A DNA stretch of 64,000 nucleotides, taken from Nitrospira sp. (lineage in GTDB: Bacteria > Nitrospirota > Nitrospiria > Nitrospirales > Nitrospiraceae). The notes beneath the pieces are model-generated. The model saw nothing but the letters and a program-made list of their open reading frames with translations, did not search any database and was not told where the DNA came from. The position numbers and the translations under genes are program-made. The DNA lies in assembly GCA_024998565.1 (NCBI GenBank), contig JACOEM010000001.1, positions 186,001-250,000 of the forward strand, written 5' to 3'. Shown here piece after piece: positions 1 to 9,653 of the stretch; within the stretch, counting starts at the first letter, position 1, and every line of letters starts with the position of its first letter.

Positions 1-559
1 GGTGCACTTTCTGTTCGGCGACGAGCGGAGCGTACCGCCTACACATGCCGACAGCAATTTCGCCATGGCGAACGCCATGTTGTTCAGCCCCTTGCACATT
101 CCCTCCGCACAGATTCACAGGATACGCGGCGAAGACCCGCCTGAAGCGGCGGCAGCTCACTATGAAACCACCCTGCGTCACCTCACTGCAGCCGCCCCCG
201 GACAATGGCCACAATTGGATCTTGTCCTTCTGGGCATGGGCGACGATGGCCACACCGCGTCCCTCTTTCCCGGTACGGCATCACTGACTGAAGAGACTCG
301 TTGGGTGGTTCCCGGCACTTCTCCCCAGGGAACGCGGGCACGGGTGACTCTCACCCTAGGTGTGATCAATCACGCGAGTGTGATACTGTTCCTCGTCGCC
401 GGACTGAACAAAGCCGCGGTCGTGCGACGCCTACTGGAGCAGCGGCCCGGTGATCCCGGCCCGTATCCCGCAGCCTTGGTTCGGCCTGAGACCGGACGAC
501 TGTTGTGGTATCTTGACCGCGCCGCGGCATCCGAATTGACCGCAACCACTGACGATTAG
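1..559 (+). CDS. pgl: 6-phosphogluconolactonase, 5' end outside window
   Basis: The enzyme hydrolyses 6-phosphogluconolactone to 6-phosphogluconate in the oxidative pentose phosphate pathway, in the cytoplasm. The visible 185 residues carry two family blocks: FGDERSVPPTHADSN near the left edge and LLGMGDDGHTASLFPG in the middle. Family members are usually about 230-250 residues, so some 50-60 N-terminal residues lie upstream of the window. The GTG at position 2 is unlikely to be the true start. Glucokinase follows 17 bases downstream on the same strand, then rpiA, so the genes look like one sugar phosphate operon. Confidence 0.9.
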   Translation, partial: VHFLFGDERSVPPTHADSNFAMANAMLFSPLHIPSAQIHRIRGEDPPEAAAAHYETTLRHLTAAAPGQWPQLDLVLLGMGDDGHTASLFPGTASLTEETRWVVPGTSPQGTRARVTLTLGVINHASVILFLVAGLNKAAVVRRLLEQRPGDPGPYPAALVRPETGRLLWYLDRAAASELTATTDD

Positions 560-576
560 TCATCGCAAGAGGCACC

Positions 577-1662
577 ATGATCCTGGCAGGCGATATCGGA
601 GGCACAAAAACCAATCTGGCGCTCTACGACTGGACGACTGAACGGGTCGAGCCGGTGCGGGAAGATAGTTTCCATAGCGCGGACTATAAGACCCTCGAAG
701 AAATCATCGAAGAATTTCTCAGTACACCGTTGCCCAAGCCACACGCAGAAGACGAGCTGGGAGACGAGCCCGTCGAGGTGCCGGCAGAAGGAACCACGAA
801 GGCACCGGAGCTTCCCCCAGAGCCCATCAAATTAACGGCGGCGTGCTTCGGCGTGGCAGGGCCGGTGATCGATAACCGTTGCCGCACCACCAATCTTCCC
901 TGGTTCATTGATGGGGCGACACTCGCGGAACGATTCGCCATCCCGCAGGTCCGCCTGCTCAACGACCTCGAAGCAACGGCCCATGGCCTCCTCCTCCTGA
1001 ACCCCGATGAAATCGTAGTGCTGAACGCCGGCACCCCGCCGAAGAAAAAACAGGCCCTCGCCTTGATCGCAGCCGGGACCGGGCTTGGGGAATGCATTCT
1101 CTATTGGGATGGAACCCGCTACCGCCCCATGCCGTCGGAAGGCGGCCATACGGACTTTGCCCCCAACAGCGACAGCGAAATCGACTTGCTTCGCCATCTG
1201 CGTGGGAGCTACCTGCATGTCAGTTACGAACGCATCGTATCCGGGCCGGGCCTCCATGCCATCTACGAATATCTCCGCGACACCAAGAAAAATGAGCCGA
1301 CCTGGTTGGCGGAGAAGATCAAAGTCGGCAATCCCGCCGCCGAGATTGCCGATGCCGGACTCAAGGGACAGGCCGAAATCGCCAAACAGGCCTTGGATTT
1401 ATTTTCGTCCATTTACGGCGCGGAAGCCGGCAACCTGGCGCTCAAGGCGCTCACACTCGACGGAGTCTATGTCGCCGGCGGGATTGCGCCCAAATTACTG
1501 AAGAAGCTGCAGGACGGCTCGTTTATGCGCGGGTTCACCAATAAGGGCCGCTACAAACGGATCATGGGCCAGATTCCGGTCAAAGTCGTGATGAACGACA
1601 AAACCGCTCTGCTCGGCGCCGCCTCGACAGCGGCACAACTCTCATCAATGGCCTCAGCGTGA
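577..1662 (+). CDS. glk: Glucokinase
   Basis: This enzyme phosphorylates glucose with ATP to glucose 6-phosphate, feeding glycolysis and the pentose phosphate route. The protein has 361 residues. The N-terminal phosphate-binding motif LAGDIGGTKTNLALYD is typical of the bacterial Glk family, and AAGTGLGECILYWDG and GVYVAGGIAPKLL match later family blocks. An acidic, proline-rich stretch at about residues 50-80 (EDELGDEPVEVPAEG) looks like an insertion relative to the E. coli enzyme. The start ATG lies 17 bases after the pgl stop. The stop overlaps the rpiA start by four bases (GTGA), which points to translational coupling. Confidence 0.92.
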   Translation: MILAGDIGGTKTNLALYDWTTERVEPVREDSFHSADYKTLEEIIEEFLSTPLPKPHAEDELGDEPVEVPAEGTTKAPELPPEPIKLTAACFGVAGPVIDNRCRTTNLPWFIDGATLAERFAIPQVRLLNDLEATAHGLLLLNPDEIVVLNAGTPPKKKQALALIAAGTGLGECILYWDGTRYRPMPSEGGHTDFAPNSDSEIDLLRHLRGSYLHVSYERIVSGPGLHAIYEYLRDTKKNEPTWLAEKIKVGNPAAEIADAGLKGQAEIAKQALDLFSSIYGAEAGNLALKALTLDGVYVAGGIAPKLLKKLQDGSFMRGFTNKGRYKRIMGQIPVKVVMNDKTALLGAASTAAQLSSMASA

Positions 1663-2375
1663 CACCATCCATCATGAAACCATCATCTGATCTCGATTCC
1701 GAAAAGAAACAGGCGGCGCTGAAAGCCACTGAATATGTGCAAGACGGCATGGTCGTCGGGTTGGGTACCGGTAGTACCTCGAAGCATCTGATCATCGCGC
1801 TCGGCGAACGGGTGCGCGCAGGGCTCCGAATCCACGCCGTACCGACATCCCACGACACAGCGGCTCTGGCCAGGCAGTCCGGCATCCCCCTCATCGAATC
1901 CGATAACGCATGGATGATCGATGTGGCCATCGACGGAGCCGACCAGGTCGATCCCGCCTTGAACCTCGTGAAAGGCGGCGGAGGCGCGCTGCTCAAGGAA
2001 AAAATCGTGGCCGCCGCAGCGAAGCGCTTTATTGTGATGGTCGACCACACGAAACTCGTGCCGGCGCTCGGCGGCAGTTTTCCGTTGCCGATTGAAGTCG
2101 TGCCGTTCGGATGGGGCAGCACGGCACGGAACATCGAACACACTTCGGGAGGCAAAGCGGTCTTACGCGAGCGAAACGGCGTTGTGTTCCAGACCGAAGC
2201 AGGTCACGTGATTCTCGATCTGCACATGCCGAAGATCGATGATCCGGCCACCCTCGAAATAGAACTCAACCAGATTCCCGGCATCGTGGAAACCGGACTG
2301 TTCATTGGACGGACCAGCATCCTGATCGTCGGCCATGCACAGGGTGCCGATGTCACCCTTGCAGCGGAGTCATGA
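1659..2375 (+). CDS. rpiA: Ribose-5-phosphate isomerase A
   Basis: RpiA interconverts ribose 5-phosphate and ribulose 5-phosphate. The 238-residue protein shows the phosphate loop GLGTGSTSKHLI, the DGADQVD block and the KGGGGALLKEKIV block with the catalytic lysine region of the family. The first possible start is a GTG overlapping the glk stop; an ATG at 1674 would shorten the protein by five residues. The gene lies between glk and an aminopeptidase. It also connects to the ribokinase and nucleoside hydrolase genes at 31.7-33.7 kb, because all three handle ribose. Confidence 0.93.
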   Translation: MTPSIMKPSSDLDSEKKQAALKATEYVQDGMVVGLGTGSTSKHLIIALGERVRAGLRIHAVPTSHDTAALARQSGIPLIESDNAWMIDVAIDGADQVDPALNLVKGGGGALLKEKIVAAAAKRFIVMVDHTKLVPALGGSFPLPIEVVPFGWGSTARNIEHTSGGKAVLRERNGVVFQTEAGHVILDLHMPKIDDPATLEIELNQIPGIVETGLFIGRTSILIVGHAQGADVTLAAES

Positions 2376-2557
2376 AGAGCGGCCAGGCCGACCGTCCCGT
2401 CACTCGACGACATGCGGCGCTATTGGCCACCCGGGTCCTCACCAAAGCAGTAGTCTGGTGGGGTGCCTGGCAGGGCGCAACCTCATGGTTCTTCATGCCC
2501 GCGGCCTGGAGCCGCCCGAATCCACCGCACAACCATCGACAGTCGAAACCACACACC

Positions 2558-5149
2558 ATGAGTTCAACTATGAAGCCTCACGATCCATACAGACTCCCGC
2601 GCCATGTCATTCCGTCTCACTACGACTTGCGTATCGAGCCCGACCTCCAGGCATACTCATTCACCGGCCACGAGGTCGTCACACTGACGGTGACCGAACC
2701 GACGACTGAGATCATCCTGAATGCGACCGAATTGGAGGTCTCGACGGCGACCTTGTCCGGCGAAAAAACGTCCCCGCGCACCGGAACCGTGCGGATGGAC
2801 GAGGAGCATCAGCGATGCCACCTCTCCTTCCCGTCAGTCATTCAACCCGGCGCCTGGAAATTGAACCTGGCCTTTCGCGGCACACTGAACGATAAATTAC
2901 GCGGGTTCTATCGCAGCAGCTACAAGGATGAACAGGGCAATTCACACAGTCTGGCCGCGACCCAGTTCGAAGCGACCGACGCACGGCGGGCGTTTCCCTG
3001 TTGGGACGAACCCCAGTTCAAAGCCGTCTTCGCCGTCACTCTGGCAATCGATCCCGCACTGACCGCCATCTCGAATACCCGGATCGTGGACGATCGGCAA
3101 GAAGGCGGGAAGCGGGTGCTGCGCTTCGCCGACTCCATGAAGATGTCCACGTATCTCGTGGCCTTCATCGTCGGGAAACTCGACGCCACAGCTCCCACCA
3201 TGGCCCGGCAGACCCCGGTCCGCCTCTGGTCCGTGCCCGGCAAACAACACCTGACCCCGTTCGGTCAGGAAATCGCCGTCTACTCGCTCAATTTCCTCGC
3301 CGACTACTACGGCATTCCCTATCCGGGCGACAAGCTGGATCTCATCGCCATCCCAGACTTCGCGTCCGGAGCGATGGAAAATCTGGGTGCGATCACGTTC
3401 CGTGAAACTGCCCTTCTGCTGGACCAGCGCACGGCCACACATGCGGAGCAGGGACGAATCGCGGACGTGGTCGCGCACGAGAATGCCCACATGTGGTTCG
3501 GCGACCTCGTGACCATGGCCTGGTGGAACGGGCTCTGGCTCAACGAGGCCTTTGCCACTTTCATGGAAATGCTGGTGGTGGATGCCTGGAAACCGGAGTG
3601 GGAACGCTGGACAGCCTTTGGCGTCTCACGCGCTGCCGCTCTGTCGGTCGACGGCCTGCTGAGCACGAGGCCGATTGAGTTCCCCGTGCGCGCGCCCAAA
3701 GAAGCCGAAGCCATGTTCGACGTGCTGACCTATGAAAAGGGAGCCTCCGTCCTGCGCATGCTGGAACAGCATATCGGTCCGACGGTATTCAGAGACGGCG
3801 TCCGCCACTATTTGACGACGCATGCCTACGCCAACGCAGAGACGACCGACCTGTGGGTCTCGCTCGCGCATGCCTCACAACAGAATGTTCCGGCACTCAT
3901 GAACGAATGGATCTTCTCGCCGGGATATCCCTTACTCTCGCTTGCCGTCGACTCTTCCTCCACCCTGACACTCACGCAACGTCGCTTCACATATGCCGAA
4001 GACTCTGCGGCGGCATCCTCCGAAGCACCGGCGCAACTCTGGCAGGTCCCGATTCAGTTGCGCATCCACACCGCGAGGGGGGCTGAAACCCGGCGTGTGC
4101 TGCTCAGCGATCGGGAGAACCGTATCCCGCTCCCGAAGGATTGGACAGCAGTGCTGGCGAACGAGGGCGGGCACGGATTCTATCGCGTTCGATACAGCAC
4201 CGAGCTCCTCAGCGGTCTGCAACAGACGGGGCATCAGACCATGGCTCCCGTGGAACGGTTTAATCTCCTGAACGACACCTGGGCCGCCACCATCGCCGGC
4301 ATGGTGTCACCCGCCGACTATCTCAGTTTGACGGAACATTTCCGTGGCGAACAGGACCCGCATGTCTGGGCGGTGATGCTAGGCTCGTTCTCCACCATGA
4401 ATCACATGCTGAGCGAGGAGGATCGACCGCTGTTGGCTGCCGTTGTGCGCAATCGCCTGACTCCCACATTCCAAAATCTGGGATGGACACCGCGTGCAGA
4501 CGAGCGCGATCTTGTCAAAGAGCTGCGCGGTGACATGATTCGCGCCTTGGGCACATTAGGTCGCGACCAGACGGTGCAAGCCCAGGCGTTGGAAGCCTAT
4601 ACCGCGCTGCAGCAGCAGACTCGACCGATCGACCCCAATGTGATCCCGGCGCTCGTTTCCATTCTAGCCTTCACAGGCGACGCGGCTCGCTACGAGGAAT
4701 TTCTCAACCGCTTCCACAAGGCCTCCACCCCGCAGGAAGAGCGTCGCTATCTCTTTTCACTCGCGGCCTTCCGGATACCCGACCTGCTTGAGCGCACCCT
4801 TGCAAAAACCCTGACCGACGAGATCCGCACCCAAGATGCGCCCTTCCTCGTCAGCAGCCTGTTGCACAATGTGTACGTTCGTGAAAAAGCCTGGGAGTTT
4901 GTGAAGACCAATTGGGAGCGCATGGACCGGCAGTTTCCCAAGAGCGGCCTGCGCCGCATGTGCGGAGGGATCACCGGTCTTTCGACTCCGGAATTGGAGC
5001 GGGACGTCCGAGCGTTCTTCACATCCCGAAAGATCGACCTGGGGGGGAAGACTCTGGAGCAGTATCTGGAGCAGCTGCACATCGCCGTGCGATTCCGTGA
5101 ACGCGACCGCGACGCCATTCGCGCCGTACTGGCACGCGCCGCGATGTAG
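2558..5149 (+). CDS. M1 family zinc aminopeptidase
   Basis: This is a cytoplasmic zinc metallopeptidase that removes N-terminal residues from peptides. The GAMEN substrate-binding motif (SGAMENLGAITF) lies near residue 270. The zinc site HENAH, with the glutamate of NEAFATF 18 residues on, lies near residue 305. The middle residue of HExxH is N rather than the commoner L. The open frame begins at 2372 with an ATG overlapping the rpiA stop, but those first 62 residues are Trp/Arg-rich and unlike the family. I prefer the ATG at 2558, directly before the conserved YRLPRHVIPSHYDLRIEP start, giving 863 residues. A C-terminal ERAP1-like helical domain is present. Confidence 0.9.
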   Translation: MSSTMKPHDPYRLPRHVIPSHYDLRIEPDLQAYSFTGHEVVTLTVTEPTTEIILNATELEVSTATLSGEKTSPRTGTVRMDEEHQRCHLSFPSVIQPGAWKLNLAFRGTLNDKLRGFYRSSYKDEQGNSHSLAATQFEATDARRAFPCWDEPQFKAVFAVTLAIDPALTAISNTRIVDDRQEGGKRVLRFADSMKMSTYLVAFIVGKLDATAPTMARQTPVRLWSVPGKQHLTPFGQEIAVYSLNFLADYYGIPYPGDKLDLIAIPDFASGAMENLGAITFRETALLLDQRTATHAEQGRIADVVAHENAHMWFGDLVTMAWWNGLWLNEAFATFMEMLVVDAWKPEWERWTAFGVSRAAALSVDGLLSTRPIEFPVRAPKEAEAMFDVLTYEKGASVLRMLEQHIGPTVFRDGVRHYLTTHAYANAETTDLWVSLAHASQQNVPALMNEWIFSPGYPLLSLAVDSSSTLTLTQRRFTYAEDSAAASSEAPAQLWQVPIQLRIHTARGAETRRVLLSDRENRIPLPKDWTAVLANEGGHGFYRVRYSTELLSGLQQTGHQTMAPVERFNLLNDTWAATIAGMVSPADYLSLTEHFRGEQDPHVWAVMLGSFSTMNHMLSEEDRPLLAAVVRNRLTPTFQNLGWTPRADERDLVKELRGDMIRALGTLGRDQTVQAQALEAYTALQQQTRPIDPNVIPALVSILAFTGDAARYEEFLNRFHKASTPQEERRYLFSLAAFRIPDLLERTLAKTLTDEIRTQDAPFLVSSLLHNVYVREKAWEFVKTNWERMDRQFPKSGLRRMCGGITGLSTPELERDVRAFFTSRKIDLGGKTLEQYLEQLHIAVRFRERDRDAIRAVLARAAM

Positions 5150-5179
5150 TGGGAACGACCGAAAACATCCAGCCGGCCG

Positions 5180-7852
5180 TCACTCGTGCCGGAGCACAGT
5201 CAACGGAGGCTGCCCGAGCAGACGGTACGTACTGAGGAATCCCACGACCAGGGTGAGCAACACGGTGCAGCCCAGCCCAATGCCCAGCAACGACGGTTCC
5301 AGCGACCAAGGCAACTCCAAAATATAGCGCAGAATCGCCCACGAAAAGAGGCTGGCCAGGGCGACGCCGATTACCCCCGCCACGCATCCCAGCACTGCAT
5401 ATTCCGCGGCAAACGACCGGGCAATTAACGCACGGGTCGCGCCGAGAGCCTTGAGAATCACGGCCTCATAGAGACGACGATACCGCGTAGCCGCCAGAGC
5501 CGCCGCCATGACGAGTGCCCCGGCCAACAGACAAAACAGCGCCACCGCTCGGATGGCCAGGGACAGCCGGTCGAGAACCCGGGCGAAGCTGCTTAACACC
5601 TCGCCGATGTTGATCGCCGTCACATTGGGGAACGCGGCCACCACGGCCGATTGCAGCGCCACCTCATCCTGCAGGGACACCCGCACCGTCGCGACATAGG
5701 TCATCGGCGCCCCGTCCAATGCTCCCGGCGAAAAAATCATATAGAAATTCGTGGAGAAATTTCCCCACTCGACCTTTCTGATACTGCTCACCTCAGCCCG
5801 CATGATCGTCCCCTGGATATTGAGGTCCAGGATGGTACCCACATCAATCCCGAGACTCTTTGCCGCTTCCTCTTCGACGGACACCTGCGGTCGCGCATGG
5901 ACCTGCCCCGGCTTCCACCAGGCGCCTTTGATAATCTTATTGTCTTTAGGCAACCGTTCGAGAAAGGTCAGCACGTACTCACGATTCACATACCAGTTCT
6001 TCCGCTTCTCCTCTCGCGACTGACTGGGCTGGTCTTCCTGTTCGGACTCCCGCTCAGCCGTGACCGTGTGGCCATTGATCGCATGCAATCGAGACCGCAC
6101 CAGCGGAGTCAGATCAGGAGCCACATCGCCGGTGCGCCGATGAATCAAGGCGGAAAAGCCCTCAGCCTGATCGGGTTGTATATCGACAAAAAAGAACGTC
6201 GGTGAATCGTTCGGTCGATTCTCGCCGACCTGACGCACCAAGGCCTGTTCCAGCAATGCAATCGCGAGAATCACCATGACTCCGACACCGATGGAGACCA
6301 TCACCCCCAGGGTTTGGCCTCCGGGACGTTGAATGTTGCCGAGTGCCTGGCGCAGAGAAAGCGCGCGCGGGCTGGGTAACGCACCTATCCCGAGAAGAAG
6401 TGCTTTCGCGGTGACGGTTAACGCCACTACAGCGACTAGGAGGCCGCCGATAAAAAGCCCCCCGATCGTCAGAGATCCGGCCTGCCACACCGAGAGACCC
6501 GCCAAACCAAGCCCAATGCCGGACGCCGTGACGGCACGAACAGGATCCGCCGTGACGACCCGTATCCCGCGGCGCCACGCCGAGGTCTCAGGCCGAACAC
6601 CGGAACGGATTGCCTCCTCCACTTCACGCCTAAAAATGACCGCAGGCTTGATGGCTCGAATCGTCAGGAGCGGCCACAGACTGAACAAAAGTGTGGCCAA
6701 CACCCCCAGGCCCAAGCCCTTCGAGAGCGGTGCCAACGCCGTCCAAGACAGCACGGACGTGAACTCAACCTGCTGCAGAACATCCGTCGCAAGCAAGGTG
6801 GAGACCGCCTGCGGCAACACGGCCTGCAACAGGAGCCCTATTCCAATACCGACCGCGCTGCCCAGCAATCCCAATCCGACTGCTTGTCCCAGATACGAAT
6901 AGATGATGGTCTTCGTGTCGGCGCCCAATGTCTTGAGGATCGCAATCGATTGGAGTTTTTCCCGAACGAACGCTTGAATCGACAAGGCCACGCCAATCCC
7001 ACCGACAAACAACGCCGTCAATCCCACTAGCCCCAAGTACCGGGCCAGCTGGTCGAGAAACTGCTTGAGCTGTGGCTGAGCATCCCGATAGGAAGACACC
7101 CGTGCGGACTCCGCGGAAAGGCGCCCCCGGAGCTCATAGAGCAGCGGGGACAGGGCCATGGCAGTGGGTAACTTGAGGAGATGCCGTTCGCGAAGGCGAC
7201 TTCCGGGTTTGACGAGGTCGGCTGCTACGAGACCGTCTTGGGAAATCAGCACGCGCGGCCCCAGGCTGAACATATTCGCCATTCGATCCGGCTCGGTATG
7301 AATGACGCCGGTAATCAGGAATGACGCCTGTCCGATTTTGATCGCATCGCCCACGACCAACCCCAATCGAATCAGGAGGCTTTCCTGAACCACTGCCCCG
7401 CGGCAGGTCTCCCGACAACTATTTCCGGTCGGCCGAAGCAGTTCCATCAGCGGCCGGTCAGGCTCAACCCGGACAATTCCATAGAGGGGATAACCCGATT
7501 CGATGGCTTTCAATTCGACCAGTTGCGTCACATCTGCCGCGCCTTGTGCGCGATCAACTCGTGCCACCATCGCAACCAATTCACTCACTCGTGTGCGCAG
7601 AATCCCGCGCTCTGTGAGCCCTTGAAGCACGGCCGAGCCTGCCGCACCCACGGGTCTGGACAGGCGAATCTCCAGGTCTCCGCCCAGCAGGCCGCGCGCT
7701 TCCTTCAGGACGGCCCGCTCAACATTGGCTGAAAAGAGTGAGACCCCGACCACGGCCCCGACTCCCAGGGCAATGCAGCCGAGGAAGTACAGAAAGTGCC
7801 GCCAGGCCGAACGTAGTTCCCGCCAGGCCATCATGAGCCAGAAGGGAATCAT
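5180..7852 (-). CDS. ABC transporter permease, FtsX/YbbP type
   Basis: This is an 890-residue inner-membrane permease with two FtsX-type blocks. An N-terminal membrane segment (FLYFLGCIALGVGAVVGV) precedes a large periplasmic domain, then come clusters of hydrophobic helices at about residues 255-400 and 450-530. A second periplasmic domain and three C-terminal helices complete it. Length and layout match the YbbP family, which works with a LolD/YbbA-type ATPase in lipoprotein or lipid handling; the exact substrate is unknown. Its start overlaps the stop of the ATPase gene by four bases (ATGA). It converges with the aminopeptidase gene, leaving about 30 bases between. Confidence 0.88.
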   Translation of the reverse strand: MIPFWLMMAWRELRSAWRHFLYFLGCIALGVGAVVGVSLFSANVERAVLKEARGLLGGDLEIRLSRPVGAAGSAVLQGLTERGILRTRVSELVAMVARVDRAQGAADVTQLVELKAIESGYPLYGIVRVEPDRPLMELLRPTGNSCRETCRGAVVQESLLIRLGLVVGDAIKIGQASFLITGVIHTEPDRMANMFSLGPRVLISQDGLVAADLVKPGSRLRERHLLKLPTAMALSPLLYELRGRLSAESARVSSYRDAQPQLKQFLDQLARYLGLVGLTALFVGGIGVALSIQAFVREKLQSIAILKTLGADTKTIIYSYLGQAVGLGLLGSAVGIGIGLLLQAVLPQAVSTLLATDVLQQVEFTSVLSWTALAPLSKGLGLGVLATLLFSLWPLLTIRAIKPAVIFRREVEEAIRSGVRPETSAWRRGIRVVTADPVRAVTASGIGLGLAGLSVWQAGSLTIGGLFIGGLLVAVVALTVTAKALLLGIGALPSPRALSLRQALGNIQRPGGQTLGVMVSIGVGVMVILAIALLEQALVRQVGENRPNDSPTFFFVDIQPDQAEGFSALIHRRTGDVAPDLTPLVRSRLHAINGHTVTAERESEQEDQPSQSREEKRKNWYVNREYVLTFLERLPKDNKIIKGAWWKPGQVHARPQVSVEEEAAKSLGIDVGTILDLNIQGTIMRAEVSSIRKVEWGNFSTNFYMIFSPGALDGAPMTYVATVRVSLQDEVALQSAVVAAFPNVTAINIGEVLSSFARVLDRLSLAIRAVALFCLLAGALVMAAALAATRYRRLYEAVILKALGATRALIARSFAAEYAVLGCVAGVIGVALASLFSWAILRYILELPWSLEPSLLGIGLGCTVLLTLVVGFLSTYRLLGQPPLTVLRHE

Positions 7853-8553
7853 GGTTCGAGATCAGGCATCCTATGGTGGAGTGACGCCAGCTGATCGGAG
7901 GCCACACGCCCATCCCGGAGCGTGATCACCCGTTCCATGGAAGCGGCCAGGTGCTGGTCGTGGGTGACCAGGACCAGGGTCGTCCCGGCATCGCGGTGCA
8001 AGGCCATGATCAATTCGATCACCTGCTGCCCTGTGGAGGAGTCGAGATTGCCGGTCGGCTCATCGGCCAACAGAATCGGCGGGCGACAGGCAAACGCACG
8101 CGCCACTGCGACCCGTTGTTGCTCTCCTCCAGACAGCTGAACCGGATAGTGCGACATCCGATGTCCTAACCCCACCGCGTGCAGCAATTCCTCCGCTCGC
8201 CTCGGGGCCTGAGAGTCGCCCGCGAGTTCAAGCGGTATCGACACATTTTCCAGCGCCGTGAGCGTTGGAATGAGATGAAACGATTGAAAGATATACCCGA
8301 CATTGGCCAAGCGCAGTCGCGCCATCGCCTGTTCACCGAGCGCCGTGATCTCGACCCCGTTCAACCAAATAGTTCCAGATGTCGGTCGGTCGAGCCCCGC
8401 AATCAGGCCTAAGAGCGTGGACTTACCGCTCCCGGAAGGCCCGATAATCGCTACCGTTTGTTTTTCCGGAATGTCTATCGTGACATCGTCAAGAATGGTC
8501 ACCGTCTGACCGCCTGCGGCCAACTGCATCGTCACATGCTGAGTAGCAATCAT
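7849..8553 (-). CDS. ABC transporter ATP-binding protein, YbbA/LolD type
   Basis: This ATPase would drive the adjacent permease. The Walker A motif (GPSGSGKSTL), the signature LSGGEQQRVAVARAF, Walker B (ILLADEPTG) and the switch histidine (VLVTHDQHLA) are all intact. I take the ATG at 8553 as start (234 residues, beginning MIATQHVTMQL), because a GAGGA sequence lies about 11 bases upstream. A farther ATG at 8586 would add 11 residues and sit almost on the predicted transcription start. The order ATPase-permease, divergent from a GDSL esterase, matches ybbA-ybbP and tesA in enterobacteria. Confidence 0.9.
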   Translation of the reverse strand: MIATQHVTMQLAAGGQTVTILDDVTIDIPEKQTVAIIGPSGSGKSTLLGLIAGLDRPTSGTIWLNGVEITALGEQAMARLRLANVGYIFQSFHLIPTLTALENVSIPLELAGDSQAPRRAEELLHAVGLGHRMSHYPVQLSGGEQQRVAVARAFACRPPILLADEPTGNLDSSTGQQVIELIMALHRDAGTTLVLVTHDQHLAASMERVITLRDGRVASDQLASLHHRMPDLEP

Positions 8554-8597
8554 TGCTTGGATGATTCCTCGATGGAGTGCCCGCAAAACGATTTCAT

Positions 8598-8605
8598 ATT
8601 ATACT
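8598..8605. promoter_or_regulatory. Overlapping divergent -10 boxes (ABC ATPase / esterase)
   Basis: An eight-base stretch, ATTATACT, contains TATAAT read on the minus strand (8603-8598) and TATACT on the plus strand (8600-8605). The minus box would serve the ATPase gene and the plus box the esterase. No good -35 box is visible on either side. The two polymerases could not occupy this site together. Confidence 0.45.
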
Positions 8606-8611
8606 GTACAG

Positions 8612-9415
8612 ATGCTGACCTGCTCGGAGCTTTTGAAGTCTATCGCGCGCCTGGGAACGGCTTGCCTCATGGCATGGGTCCTCAGCGGACTATCAGGATG
8701 CGATCAGTCGAATACATCCACTGTTCCGTCCTCGTCCGACGGCCTTGTCTCCGCCACTCCTCCATCCGCCGAACACACGCCCCCGCGCGAATCGATTCCG
8801 GCCACGCCGACCCCGCCTCCTGATGATCGACCCCGCATCATCGCGTTTGGAGACAGCTTGACTGCCGGACTTGGAGTCACCCCGGAGCAGTCTTACCCGA
8901 CCCAGCTTCAGAAACAACTCGACGCCTTAGGCTATCGCTATCAAGTGCTCAATGCAGGGGTCAGCGGGGATACGTCAGCAGGAGGACTCCGCCGTGTATC
9001 CTGGGTCCTTGCCGGCAAGCCGCGGGTGGTGATTCTTGAGTTGGGTGGGAATGACGGACTGCGCGGCCTCGGGTTGCCTGAAACCCGGTCACACCTCGAC
9101 GCGATCATCCGACAGTTCAAGGATGCTCACGTACGAGTGATCTTAGCGGGAATGAAGCTCCCCCCAAATTACGGCGAAGAATACACCGCTCGATTCGAAG
9201 CCATATATCGGGATCTCGCGCGGCTCCATGGGCTTCCACTTATCCCATTTCTACTGGAGGGAGTAGGAGGGGAAAAGGCCCTCAATCAAGCTGACGGTAT
9301 CCACCCGACGGGGGAAGGGTATCGTATCGTGGTCGAGAACGTCCTCCGGAGCCTGCTTCCTGTGTTGAAGGACGCATCCACCAACAACTCGTCAGCGAAA
9401 AAGAAGCAGGCGTGA
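8612..9415 (+). CDS. SGNH/GDSL arylesterase lipoprotein, TesA-like
   Basis: This is a serine esterase/lysophospholipase of the SGNH family, probably anchored in the periplasm as a lipoprotein. Block I with the catalytic serine is FGDSLTAGLG, block III is LELGGNDGLRG, and block V with the Asp-His pair is DGIHPTGEGY. Starting at 8612 gives 267 residues with a signal peptide ending in a lipobox, LSGC, followed by a Ser/Thr/Pro-rich linker of about 45 residues. E. coli TesA is soluble and shorter, so the lipid anchor and linker are differences. The start codon follows the -10-like TATACT by only six bases, so the message may be leaderless. Confidence 0.87.
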   Translation: MLTCSELLKSIARLGTACLMAWVLSGLSGCDQSNTSTVPSSSDGLVSATPPSAEHTPPRESIPATPTPPPDDRPRIIAFGDSLTAGLGVTPEQSYPTQLQKQLDALGYRYQVLNAGVSGDTSAGGLRRVSWVLAGKPRVVILELGGNDGLRGLGLPETRSHLDAIIRQFKDAHVRVILAGMKLPPNYGEEYTARFEAIYRDLARLHGLPLIPFLLEGVGGEKALNQADGIHPTGEGYRIVVENVLRSLLPVLKDASTNNSSAKKKQA

Positions 9416-9476
9416 AACATCCTCCCCGCCACATCAAGCGGGTGAACATTTCACGCCATGAAGTCCTGAAAGCCGG

Positions 9477-9653
9477 TTAACTCTTCTTGAAGAAGGTGTC
9501 GTAGACCCCGAAAGCCAAGATCAGAGCGATCAAGGTATAATACAGGCCCGTGATTCCACTGTAGTCCGGTGGACCTTCACTGACATTGGCAAACGCACTG
9601 GTTGCCTGAAGCGCCCCAATACCGGCAATCAATCCTGCTATCAGCTTGTTCAT
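9477..9653 (-). CDS. Small exported single-helix protein, 58 residues
   Basis: This short gene encodes 58 residues: a signal-like N-terminus (MNKLIAGLIAGIGA) ending in TSAFA, a short polar stretch (NVSEGPPDYSG), one membrane helix (LYYTLIALILAFGVY) and a basic end (DTFFKKS). A strong ribosome site, AAGGGGGGAT, stands directly before the ATG. No known family is recognised. It is convergent with the esterase gene and upstream of nothing obvious on its own strand. The good ribosome site and clean signal-plus-helix layout support a real gene. Confidence 0.65.
   Translation of the reverse strand: MNKLIAGLIAGIGALQATSAFANVSEGPPDYSGITGLYYTLIALILAFGVYDTFFKKS

Noticed and set aside
2372-2557. First 62 codons of the aminopeptidase frame as N-terminal domain
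   Set aside because: The residues are unlike the family and form no proper signal peptide; the conserved start is at 2558.
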